From: Podospora pseudoanserina
Taxonomy: Eukaryota > Ascomycota > Sordariomycetes > Sordariales > Podosporaceae
DNA length: 64,000 bases
Reading direction: 5' to 3'
Assembly (NCBI RefSeq): GCF_035222485.1
Contig: NC_085920.1
Location: 7,550,001-7,614,000, forward strand
Shown in pieces: positions 21,476 to 31,764 of this stretch (positions are counted from its first letter, which is position 1; each line of letters opens with the position of its first letter). The translations under genes and the position numbers were made by a program. The notes under the pieces are model-generated. The model was not told the origin of the DNA. It was given only the letters and a program-made list of their open reading frames with translations, and did no database searches.

Positions 21476-22969
21476 TCAAGCAGGCCGGCAATAATTCGCC
21501 GGAAAGCTCCCCCTAACCCCCCTCAACTCCCCCACCCACCAATCTTGGTCCGTCTGCGTCTTGGTCACCACCTTGATCCGCTCCCCTTCGTCAAAACTCA
21601 GATCTCCCTGCCCCTGCCCAGCAAACGGGTACAGCGCCACAACCCACTGCTCCTGCACCAACGCGGGCTTCTTCGGCGGCGGTGGAGGAGGAGGCCGTTT
21701 CTTCACCACCAACCCCCCGTTGACCATAATACTTCCCACCGCTGGATTTGGCGAAACAGACCGCTCACGGGCCGGCTTTGAACGATCGATATTCGCTCCG
21801 CCGAGGTGAGACGCCGTGGTGAATTCTGTCGGGTTGGCCCACTCCGGCCGGCGGGAGCTGAAAGACGAAGGGGGTGTTTTTGCCGGGGATGGGGAGGGAG
21901 AGGGTGGTTTGAGGGCGTGAGATGATGGGATCCGCATGGGGCGGGGTTGGAGGCTGTTGCTGCTGCTGTTGGTGCTGGGGATGAGGCCAGAAGGCGTGCG
22001 CCTGTAGCCGTTTGAAGGTGGAGGTTGGGTGTAGCCGCCTTTGTGGCGGATGAAGCTGATGTGTTCGATTTGGGATTGGATGGGGCTGCAGGCGGCGTTC
22101 CAGACTGCAATCACGTCTTCCATTGGGGGTGCCGGCGAGGGGAAGTTGGAGTCCTCGCAGTAGTTGTGGAGGGTGGTGTAATAGAGGCCCAGAAGCCTGT
22201 TCTGGATGAGGACCAGAGCAGCGAGGAGGGGAGGGACGATGCTGAAGGTCGCCTCGACAATAGGGGGCAGCGTTTGGCGGAGGTGCTCATCTGCAATGTT
22301 GAACTCCTAGATGGGAATTAGTCATGAGAGATCCGAGAGCAACACTGGGCTCCGGGGCAGGCTCACATCAGCCACACGAGATAGCTCATCCTGATACTTT
22401 GCAAGAGATGCATCTTCCTTGGCGTTGCGTCCGGGTTTTCGTTGGAGCTTCAGCGTCTTGTCCTGGACCTTTTCGTAGTCCAGTCTCTTGTTCTCGCGCT
22501 TCTTGATCGTCTTGCGAATGGGGGTGATGTAGGACCGAGCATCCGTTGCCGGCCTCAGAATCCGTTCCTCAATGGCCACAATCTCTTGCAACAGTTCTGT
22601 CTTGAGGTCGCCATACGTTTCCTTCAAACGGAGAGTGCGTTCTAGCTGTAACTGAGGGGTCGGTGCTGCCTCACGGCCATGGCCATCCGTGGCTCCTACA
22701 ATGGGATCATACAGGCCCTCGAACTCAACCACCATGTTGTGTTGCGAGTTGATCAGGGAATCCCACGAGTCTCTCCATGCACGAGCATTCTCAATCAGCT
22801 ACTTCTAACATCAGTCATGACTGCATTGCCACCATCGCGGATTCGATCAGCTTACCGTAGCAAGAACCTTGTCTGCATCCTCATAATCCTTCAGGAGAAC
22901 AGACACTTTGGCATTGTCTCCGGGGCCCTTGTTCAAGAGCTTGCCAAACTGTCTTTGCATTGACTGCAT
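21476..22969 (-). CDS. BAR-SH3 membrane-remodelling protein (amphiphysin/Rvs167-like)
   Basis: Exons 22969-22856, 22798-22367 and 22306-21476 give 458 residues. Introns are 57 bp (GTAAGC...GTAG) and 60 bp (GTGAGC...ACTAAT...CTAG), and the frame is kept across both. The protein opens MQSMQRQFGKLLNKGPGDNA. Residues 1 to about 230 form the helical BAR domain, with KVLATLIENARAWRDSWDSL, KLQRKPGRNAKEDASLAKY and ATFSIVPPLLAALVLIQNRL. A Ser/Pro-rich linker carries a poly-Pro stretch (about residues 383-395). The last ~58 residues are an SH3 domain: ALYPF, the acidic DLSFDEGE loop, DWWVGEL and a C-terminal SFPANY. By family it binds curved membrane and actin regulators at endocytic sites. It resembles a second fungal BAR-SH3 paralogue rather than canonical Rvs167, judged from its N-terminus. 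Divergently placed from the next gene. Confidence 0.9.
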
Positions 22970-23885
22970 GATGGCGTTTCGACTTCACCACGGGGTGGAT
23001 GCCTGGTGAGAATCCGAAAAAGGGGGAAACCAGGTTTTTGTTCGGCCGAGGGGCGTTCGTTTGGATTGGGGGAGGGGGTCTTCCTGTGCAACACGTAACT
23101 TACGCCACATATGCAGTAGCCATGTGTTTGTGGAAGGGGACAGGCTCAGATCCGGACACAGGAGGCTATCATGAGCCGTCGCCAGGCAGGATGAAAAGAG
23201 AAGGATGCAGAGAAAACCAGCAAAGGGGTCAAGGTAATTAATGTAATTTGAACTGGCCTGTTTGTCGGCTGTAGGGTCTCACAAGCCGCAGAAACGATGG
23301 GCAATGGCGCGAAGACTCATGTTCGTCCCAACACCACTTTTCGAGGCGCAGCTGTTGCGGAACGGGTCTGGCACCTGGTAAAAACAGGGCGAAGAGAGCA
23401 AAAACAGGCCCAAAAAGGTCAGTGATATGCGTTGATGAGCATTTTAGAAAAAGAGAAGGAGGGGGTTCCAGCCAACTTCCGACACACGATACGGAGTATT
23501 TTGCCCAGCACGCCCAGGCAACGAGCGGGAGGCTCCTGCACTGCAGTGGGCGAAACCCCCCAAGCAATGGTCCGATCCACTGGCGAGTTTTGTTGAAACA
23601 GGGCCAACGGGCAATGTCGACTTGTGTGTGAAGTCTTGCTTTTGCCCGCTGGCCAACCAATCATGGCTAGGAAAAGCCTAAATAGCGGATATCTGCACAG
23701 GCCTTGTGTAGGTTGGGTTGGGGTCACGTGAAGGCGCGCAGCAACGCGACCCCAATGTCCCCGCGCGCGTCAATCGATTCGGAGTCCAAAGGTGCTGCCT
23801 ACCTGGCACTTTGCCGGAATCACCCTCTCAATCACCAGTCAAAGGCTATGTGGTAGTATCGACCATCTCGACATGCTTTTCGACA
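22970..23885. other. Divergent promoter region
   Basis: About 0.9 kb separates the start codons of the BAR-SH3 gene (-) and the DUF2439 gene (+). No open frame of interest and no clear TATA box. Regulatory elements of both genes probably lie here, by position only. Confidence 0.45.
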
Positions 23886-26800
23886 ATGCCCGCCATCACT
23901 TCGTCGGGAGCCAGGCCAGAGCTCGCCGGCGGTGGGAGCAGCGCCCTGGTGTTGGAATTTCTCTGTCTCTTCACCCACGACTTGCAACGGAAACAAAAAC
24001 GATGGCAAGATGGACGCCTCAAGTATCATACCTTCAACAAGCGGGTCATGGTGTACGATGACCGGGGAAACGCTGTGGGCGACATGCACTGGCAGCGAGA
24101 CTGGGACTTTGACGAGGGCGAGGAAATCAAGCTGGATCGGGGAGGGGTCATTGTGCAGGTTCAGGAGTGTGTTGGACGTCAAAACCAGGATTTGACTGAT
24201 CTGTTGGACAAAAGAGCAAAGGAAAAGGAGGAACGTCAAAGCCGTACGGCGACGAGGATGGCTCCTGCGGCCTTTGGACTACGCACGCCAGCAATTCCAT
24301 CAAGGGTATATCCAGCTCAAATTGCCGGTCCCCGATCCCATCACAGGCGTCTTGACCAGGTTCTAACTCCGACGGGCCACCATGGACGAGCTCTCGTGCC
24401 GACTGAATCACCTTTTGAGCAGCGTCAGCGAGACCAGGAGACTCCTGATGCCAACAAGGAGACTCCCTTGGCGAAAAGGAGGAAACACGACGATATGCCC
24501 CCGAGCAAGCTAGGCTACGCCCAGAGTTTGTTTGGTGCTTCCCTCACTCTCTCGGCGGTACCCATGAGCTCAGCCCCTGTCCGGCGGCCTGCGGCATCAG
24601 CGACGCGGATGCATTCTGGCCCTGCGTCCTCCCAAGAAAATGATTCACCGGCGGGAGAGCCCGAAGAGCGGGAATGCCACCCGTCAAAGAGGAGAAAACG
24701 CGATGACATGCCGCCTAGTAAGATGGGGTATTCCCAGAGTCTGTTTGGCGCCACCCTCACTTTATCAGCTGTCCCTATGAGTTCTGCCCCGGCTCTCCGA
24801 CGAACTACATCGGTGGCACGAGAGCATACAGAACCACCCTCCTCTCAAGAACATGGGCCACAGCCACAAGAACCGACCAGTGGGGTCCAGGAGATTCCAG
24901 TTAACCCTTCTGTACGAGCTGGTCTTTCACGGTCTACTGTAACAGCGCCTCTCTTGAAGACTCGTTTACCGCCCTTGGGAAGCGCCTCAAAACCTGCAGC
25001 AAAAAACGAGGCTGATAAGGCCGGCGCAAGACAGAGAGATGTTGCGGTTGAGTTTCCGGCGGAGGATACTCGCATGAATTCTGACCCCGGGGACAGTGAT
25101 TTATCTGCGACGAGGAACCGAAACGCAGCGAAATATATCGACAGAGGTCAGATCCGTGGCCAGAACGTTGCACCAAAGCCGAAAAAGCCACCTCCGGTGC
25201 TAATTCTTGATCACGATGATGATGATGATGATGATGATGATGACGATGTGGAGGGCGGAGAGGATGACACGAATCTCAACGACAAGAACCAGGCGCCTAC
25301 ACAGGACAAAGATATTGGAGAGAGTCGCACGCTTCCCAGGAACATGCCCAAACAACGTTCCAAGAAGCCCACGACCAAGACGCCCTTCACAAATGCAGCC
25401 CCTGCCACGAAACAAGCGAAATCATCGATGAGCACAAGGAACAGCAAAACAAAAAAGGCCCAGGACACTGGCTCTAACCTTCCAGTCGAAGATGAAAGAG
25501 CACCTGAGGGTGTTGGACTTACTATGCCACCTGAAGGGCCAAGGCCACAGTTGCGTATCCAACCACGCCAGAAGCGTGGCCTGCTTGTGTTTAATGAGAA
25601 AGGAAACAAGTCCAAAAAGCCCAAAGTACGCCATGCTCAATCCCATGCCGAGTTGGAATACGATGGAGAGCCTTTTGTTCCAAATCCAGCGCCTATGACC
25701 ATGTCAGAGAAGGACGATCTGTTTGCGTCCTTTGTCGATGCTCCACAAGAGGCACAGACAGTCCCCAAGCCCAAAACACCGCCTCTCCTGCAAGATGTAC
25801 ATAGCTTGGGAGCCAGACACGAGAGCCTGGCAAATTCTCAGGCCAGTAATGAGGATCAGCCATCAAACATTCGGGCCAATGATGACCCATCTCTGGACTC
25901 TAACAACACTTTCTCCGTTCCTCCCCCTGCCGCTTCAAAAACCAATATGATGGGAGCCAATGACGAGGGCACTGCAGGCCTTTACGACGCTGAGCGCTCA
26001 AGAAAGAGATCACCAGGTCAGCAAAGGACGGCCGATTTGGTCAAAGATACCACCCAGGATCGAGGGAGCACCATTCAACCTCCGGAGTTGCCGCGAGCCC
26101 CGACAGGACCGATCGCTGAACCGCAAACCAGCCTCAGGTATCTGCAAGACAAAATGACAGATGAAGAGGACGTCAGCGAGAGGCCTCGAGCTCGTCTACC
26201 CAGGAAAAAGGTGACATTGGCACTGGATGAAAGTGACAATGACAGCCTGCCAGCTCGCAAAACCAAGAAGCGAATGACAATGGCATTAGACGAAAGCGAT
26301 GATGAAAGGCCAGCAAGCTGCCAGAGCACCAGCCGAGATATATCGGTATCAGAAGAGAGTGCCGGTGAGAAGAGGCCAATGCGCCGCAGTAACAGACGCA
26401 CAGCGAAAGCATTTGTTGGAAGCGATGATGAACGCCCGCCTACACGTCAGACCAGGAGCAACACAACAGTAGCAGTTTCGGAAGAGAGCGACAGCGAGGA
26501 GCTTCCCCAAGTCCCTGTGGCTCCAAGGCTAGCCAGACTCAGAAAGAGTGTCAAAAGCAGGGAAGTCATTGGCTTCATACCGTCGAGTTCCCCCGTCATG
26601 GAGGTGGCTACCGTAGCAGAGCCTCGGCCAGCCCCTATTCCGACTTCTTTTCCAGCTCGTACCCCTGCTCCTCTGCCCTCTTCTTTGCCACCTCTTTCCC
26701 CATTTCCCGGTTTGATGGACACACCCCCAGGTCTAGAGGCCAACGATATGAGCTCTCTGGGCTATTCCAATGGCCCGAAGGCTCCCGCACCAGGAACAGG

Positions 26801-27632
26801 CATCCCCGAACCAGAGCCCGTGACTGTGCCAGTCGTACAAAGTCTACAAACCAGCAGGGTGTTGCCCCTTTTGCCCGCCTTCGAGTCAACAACAGACGTA
26901 CCTTCGGCTGTTCGACGGGATAACTTGCAACCTACCATCACAAGCCGGGAAACACTGGTCACGGAGTCTGCCCAAGCTCCCACGCCAGCCCACCTCGAAC
27001 AATCTATCTGCGATTTCCCAAGCGGCGAGCCCCCGCACCACCACCTCGCTTCTGCTCCGGGGGCAGATAAGGCTGGGCAGTCTGCAGTTGCTCATCAGCA
27101 GACCATGCCATCGCTCGACACGAGCTCGACTTCTGTATCGATGCGACCAGTTTCTGCCAAGGGACCGAATTTGATTGCAGAGGAAGCGGAGGGTGTCTCA
27201 AGGTCACACGAAGCCGTCAGTCATCAAGAGGTGCAGGAGAACCCAATTGCCGTCCCGCGGGATGTTGGGGTTTCTCTGGTTGCATCAAATAACCCCAACG
27301 GTCAAGCACTGCAGGGTCCACCTGCTGCTCCTACTAGACCGAAAATCGCAAACCCGGCCACTCGCGGCCGTAAGGCTGCCCTCAAGTCACACGCTGCTGG
27401 TCAAGTTCCCCAATCTATTCTACCGTTGGAGCCCGCCCCTGTACGGCTGACTGTGCGGCCACCTGAGACAGCACGGCCCGGAGCAGCCGCTGGCGGGCGC
27501 CCTAAATATAAGATGCAGCTACCGGGCTTTACCTCGGCGAAGGAGACAGCAAAGGACTCTGGGGTGGATGTAGGGCCTTGGAGCAGGGAGGCCCATGACC
27601 TCTTCGGGAGTGGCCGACCTTCTGAGGCTTAG
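23886..27632 (+). CDS. DUF2439 / ZGRF1-like N-terminal domain protein (Mte1/Dbl2 type)
   Basis: Single exon, 1,248 residues from the ATG at 23886 (MPAITSSGARPEL). The frame is open further upstream without an ATG. Residues about 20-107 match the ZGRF1-like N-terminal domain: EFLCLFTHDLQRKQKRWQDG, LKYHTFNKRVMVYD, GNAVGDMHWQRDWDFDEGEE and VIVQVQECVG. Fungal relatives with this domain and no helicase are S. cerevisiae Mte1 and S. pombe Dbl2, which act with the Mph1/Fml1 helicase in recombination and telomere maintenance. No helicase motifs are seen here either. A block containing MPPSK-GY-QSLFGA-LTLSAVPMSSAP occurs twice (residues about 204 and 275). An Asp run (GAT repeat at 25212-25246) and several acidic ESDDE-type units (26222-26500) follow. 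The rest is disordered, with basic clusters consistent with a nuclear protein. Confidence 0.8.
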   Translation: MPAITSSGARPELAGGGSSALVLEFLCLFTHDLQRKQKRWQDGRLKYHTFNKRVMVYDDRGNAVGDMHWQRDWDFDEGEEIKLDRGGVIVQVQECVGRQNQDLTDLLDKRAKEKEERQSRTATRMAPAAFGLRTPAIPSRVYPAQIAGPRSHHRRLDQVLTPTGHHGRALVPTESPFEQRQRDQETPDANKETPLAKRRKHDDMPPSKLGYAQSLFGASLTLSAVPMSSAPVRRPAASATRMHSGPASSQENDSPAGEPEERECHPSKRRKRDDMPPSKMGYSQSLFGATLTLSAVPMSSAPALRRTTSVAREHTEPPSSQEHGPQPQEPTSGVQEIPVNPSVRAGLSRSTVTAPLLKTRLPPLGSASKPAAKNEADKAGARQRDVAVEFPAEDTRMNSDPGDSDLSATRNRNAAKYIDRGQIRGQNVAPKPKKPPPVLILDHDDDDDDDDDDDVEGGEDDTNLNDKNQAPTQDKDIGESRTLPRNMPKQRSKKPTTKTPFTNAAPATKQAKSSMSTRNSKTKKAQDTGSNLPVEDERAPEGVGLTMPPEGPRPQLRIQPRQKRGLLVFNEKGNKSKKPKVRHAQSHAELEYDGEPFVPNPAPMTMSEKDDLFASFVDAPQEAQTVPKPKTPPLLQDVHSLGARHESLANSQASNEDQPSNIRANDDPSLDSNNTFSVPPPAASKTNMMGANDEGTAGLYDAERSRKRSPGQQRTADLVKDTTQDRGSTIQPPELPRAPTGPIAEPQTSLRYLQDKMTDEEDVSERPRARLPRKKVTLALDESDNDSLPARKTKKRMTMALDESDDERPASCQSTSRDISVSEESAGEKRPMRRSNRRTAKAFVGSDDERPPTRQTRSNTTVAVSEESDSEELPQVPVAPRLARLRKSVKSREVIGFIPSSSPVMEVATVAEPRPAPIPTSFPARTPAPLPSSLPPLSPFPGLMDTPPGLEANDMSSLGYSNGPKAPAPGTGIPEPEPVTVPVVQSLQTSRVLPLLPAFESTTDVPSAVRRDNLQPTITSRETLVTESAQAPTPAHLEQSICDFPSGEPPHHHLASAPGADKAGQSAVAHQQTMPSLDTSSTSVSMRPVSAKGPNLIAEEAEGVSRSHEAVSHQEVQENPIAVPRDVGVSLVASNNPNGQALQGPPAAPTRPKIANPATRGRKAALKSHAAGQVPQSILPLEPAPVRLTVRPPETARPGAAAGGRPKYKMQLPGFTSAKETAKDSGVDVGPWSREAHDLFGSGRPSEA

Positions 27633-28952
27633 GTTGCTGGTTTGCATACTAGGTCTATATTGAGGCTCCTGGAGTGTGCAGTGTATGTTTCTTAGAGTAA
27701 GCAGGCCGGCCGGTTGATGCTGAATGGATTCAGGGACGCCAAACCCTGCAGGCGGATGGAGGCCATATTAGGAGTCAAGTCGTTGTACTGTTTGCTCTGG
27801 GTACATGCTCACCGTGGCGCCGCTGCGTTCAATTTGCTGGTCTGATTCGGAGCTTTAGTACTACGTACGAACCTATGTCGAGATGAAGTATTTGTCAACA
27901 AAGCATGGGCGCATCTTTGCACCACACTGAGCTCAAATGTTGTACCCAAAACCACCACTGTATCCTGCCGCTGGGATGTGCACTTCACCCGTTGGAGCCG
28001 GCAGACAGACACGAGAAAATATACATGCGGTTACCAAATCTTGGGTAGGTAGTTGGACACAAGGTGAACCATCGCACCACGCTCGGGTAATAACTGCCAC
28101 TACCAGGCACCACGCAAGGGGGCCAGTCAACCAGACGGGCGGTAATGCGCATCCCGGTTGCCTAGGGCCTGCTGTACAACACTGTAGTCTATCGAGTCAA
28201 AAGTCATCACGGTACATGTTTCAGCTCGCAGAGGCAAGGCTATTTTGGATGCTTCATGACCCACCCCATCAGAGTGGCAGCTCCCCAAACCAGCAGTTCA
28301 TGTTTTTCGGCTACGATTCCCTCATCCGGGCCTTTCGACCGGACTAGCTGGGCTGACAAAGGCATGGATACCAGGTAAGGAGGCTATGGTGAGAGGAGGA
28401 CCGCCGAAGCAGTATATTTGCCATCTACATCCATTTGCATGGGAAAGGCCCGTATGCCCTCCGACCTAGTCAAAACATACCCCTTCCATTGGATCAGATA
28501 TATGGGGACTTTCTCGACACGCCGGCAGGAATCCCCACCCAACAATGTCACACAAGGGCCTCAGAGATCGGTTCCTCACTTTCTTTCCTACCCACTCAGT
28601 CCCCGGCAGTGGCTCGTGGTTACTCTTTGTGGGAATTTGCTCGGACAAACTAATGGACCACCCGGGCCTGTAACTCCTCCAAAACAGAACCCCGAGCTTT
28701 CTCCCCAACCGGATGCCGTCCCGTCTAGTTTCCATATTGCCATCCACATGACTCAGCCGCATGTGGTATCGAACGCACAATACGACGCGGATACGGTGGG
28801 AGAGGGGGGCTGTTCAGCAAACCCTTTCTGCCCCTTGCCAAGGAAGAGAGACAGGAGAAAGACACGACCAGTACGGCGTCTTTGCACTTGTGCCACGCCC
28901 TCACTGTCACCAGCTTGTCTCGTTGTAAAGGTCGAGTGACCATGATTCCACG

Positions 28953-28999
28953 CACCACCGCCACCACCACCACCACCACCACCACCACCACCACCACCA
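28953..28999. repeat. (CAC)n microsatellite
   Basis: About 15 CAC/ACC triplets with a single CGC interruption near the start. Confidence 0.95.
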
Positions 29000-29803
29000 A
29001 GCATCACAACCGGCGGCAGATCACTTACAGACACGTTGCTGGCCGTTTTCTAGACCGGATCCACTCGCCCAAGGCACGTCTTGGAGGGAGAATAGAACCT
29101 GGGGAGACTACTACGACAATGTACAACGGCATACGTATATACCTAGACACGTATACTTTACACGACCGCAAGGCTTAACCCAACTACGGTACTCGCCTAT
29201 TCTCATACACCTTTTCCTTGGGTATGATAGGTAGCTGGATCACCCATCAGCCGCACCTCAACAATTGAAGAAGGAAAGACATACGATCTATCCAGTTTCC
29301 AGTTTTGGTAGGCATTCTCTTGGGCCTTCCTTCCTCCCTTCCCCCCCCCCCACACACACAAATGGACGATGGCCACCTGCGAGCCAAGACAAAGCTCGTA
29401 CAAAAATACAACATCAGAAGTTCAATTGGAGATTCTCATTGGGGCACGCAAAAAACAAAAAAAAAAAAAAAAGACCCGAATGGGAGGGCCGGACGGGGGC
29501 TGGGGCCCAATGAGAAATTGGAAACAACGAGGGAGAGCTTATGAAAGAATTCCATATTTTATTACAACCCGGAAAAATAAGGCCGAGCGAATGAGGTTGT
29601 AAAATGAGCAAGGTGGTACAAGGCACAGACAGAGGGGTGGGGGGATGGAGGAGGGAAGGGGTTTAGACAAAACAAAAACGGCTCAAAAGATATCGTTTCT
29701 TATGCATGCTGGGGAATTGCGGATGGGATGGGGGTAGGGGGGGAGGATAGGCAGCGCGTGGTGGTGTGGTAGCAGATGCGAGGGAATGACGAAGCAAAGT
29801 GAC

Positions 29804-29850
29804 GGGAGAGAAGGGTGTGAGAGAAGGGTGTGAGAGAAGGGTGTGAGAGA
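29804..29850. repeat. Minisatellite, 13-bp unit GAGAGAAGGGTGT
   Basis: Three perfect tandem copies followed by a partial one. Confidence 0.9.
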
Positions 29851-31764
29851 TGGGATGAACCAGACAGAACCAAGAACTTTGTTGGACGCACGTCGGAATC
29901 AAAATCTTTCTCTCAAACAACCTTGTAGGGCTGAATAGAAAGACGAGACCTGGTGAGTGGAGTGGTTCCACAGAATGGAGGTGTGGAACAGGGAAGAGGG
30001 AAAGCATCAGCGCTAGGCCGTGTGGGGATGAGAAGATGTTTGATGACTTCCTAGAAGGGCAGTTAGATCACAAGATGTTTGGGGATGGGAGTCGATTCGA
30101 CCGGGCGAGAGGAACGGGGGGGATGTGATGGGATTACAAAGACTTACGATCGAGGGCTGTTACTGGAGTATCAGAAGATGGATGCGGTCTATCGTGGCAT
30201 TCATTCTGAGAGGGGAAAACGTCGGGGAGCGAGCTGTGCGATGGTTGAACGAGAGTTGGAGGTTGAATGGAAATTCCATTTGAGTTTAGCGTTCCCGAAC
30301 GCCACTTGGTTGTCGGCCGCCAATGGACACAGTGGACGGCAGCCTCGCCTTAGTGCAAAAACACGGCTGTCTACGCCTCTCCTAATTGCATTAGCCCAGT
30401 AGCACACTTACCTACACAGCACGAACAGAGTGCGGGGGCATCTCCCCCCATCTCCAGCTCCTGCTCACCACTCGTCAATTCCCGTCATTTGCCCGGCTCT
30501 CGTGGTGCGCGAACTACTCCCCACACAGAGCAGCCCGAAACACTCGTCCGCAACACCCAAAGAAGCACTTTCCATTGCGGGCCTGTCTGGCGGTGAAGAA
30601 GAAAGCCGTCATACGCTCTCACGGCTCCCTCCTCCACGTTCCGGCTCGCCGAGTCTCCGCACAATACAACGGCTACGCCTTTGGGAAGCAGTCGCTTTCA
30701 ACGGTTTGGCCCGGGGGGATGATGCGGCGTTTCTGGTCTTGTGTTCCCAGTCAACCCCCCTCCCCCCTCCCCCGGCTCCCCCCCTGGCTTACGTGTTGGT
30801 TGGAGCTTCAGCTTGTCGCTCTTCCTGTTGGTCTCTAACCACCCTTGAACGCCGCACGTCTACCTTCACACACCCGGCTCGCCATGGCCCCCTGCCATTA
30901 CCTAGCTGCTCCGAGTGAGCACAACGGATTGGAGGCGGGTTGGAATGGGTGTGGATGGTGGATTACCTGCGGTGTGGATTATGGTTTTGGGTTGCACTCA
31001 CTCCATGTCACTAGACACCCCCATCTCCCACCTCGCCGCCCATCGCCCCGTCAGTCTGTCGGCTCTGGGGAACGTTCGTCTGCCATCACGTTTGTGAATC
31101 GGAAGGGGAAGGGGGGTGGTGAAGCCTCGCATGGGTGGGGGGAGGGGGTCATCGCTCGGACTCAACGGCGCCGTACACTACACATCTCTCAACCATCGAG
31201 AACAGCGGGAGGTACGTGATGGGAGTGCGCCATGCTTCCTTTTCTAGGCTGATCACACGAAAGCCCAGAGAAGTCTCATTGCTTGCTTGGTTTCGTCAAC
31301 ATCCTTGCTCGAGCATGGATGATATTTAGTTCCGTTAGGTCCCGACTGTTCGGGTCGCCTTCTTTTGTTCGGCATGTTGATCTCAGCGCGCTGTTGCCAG
31401 AGCAGAATCAGGCTGTGTGTGCCTTGGGGTGTGGTCTGCCTTGTCTCGCTGGCAGCTACAAGATTCACACCAGCCCGCCGCTTCTTTTTGACTCTTGCCT
31501 ACCCCGGGATTTTTGTTTCTCTGCCCTCCACCATCTGTCTTTGGACCTTTGCAACTGGTTGCGGGGGTGGTGATCGATCCAACCTACAACGTTGTCGTCC
31601 GCTATTCTCAGTTGTTGCCCCTTTCTTTTGTCATACTATATCGATACAACTTTCCTCCTTTTGCTCGTTGGGTGCTACCTGATACCACAGCCTTGCCTCA
31701 CCATTTTCACGCCCTCGGCTCGGAGCCCGTCACCTTGCCTGCTTCCCCGCCGACAGCTTTCTCG

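Larger units (their letters stand above)
27633..31764. other. 4.1-kb intergenic region, no gene seen
   Basis: Open frames are present on both strands but none shows a domain, signal peptide or coherent exon set. It holds a (CAC)n microsatellite (28953-28999), a poly-A run (29458-29472) and a 13-bp minisatellite at 29804-29850. The pyrimidine-rich stretch 31470-31764 is probably the 5' leader of the next gene. Confidence 0.55.
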
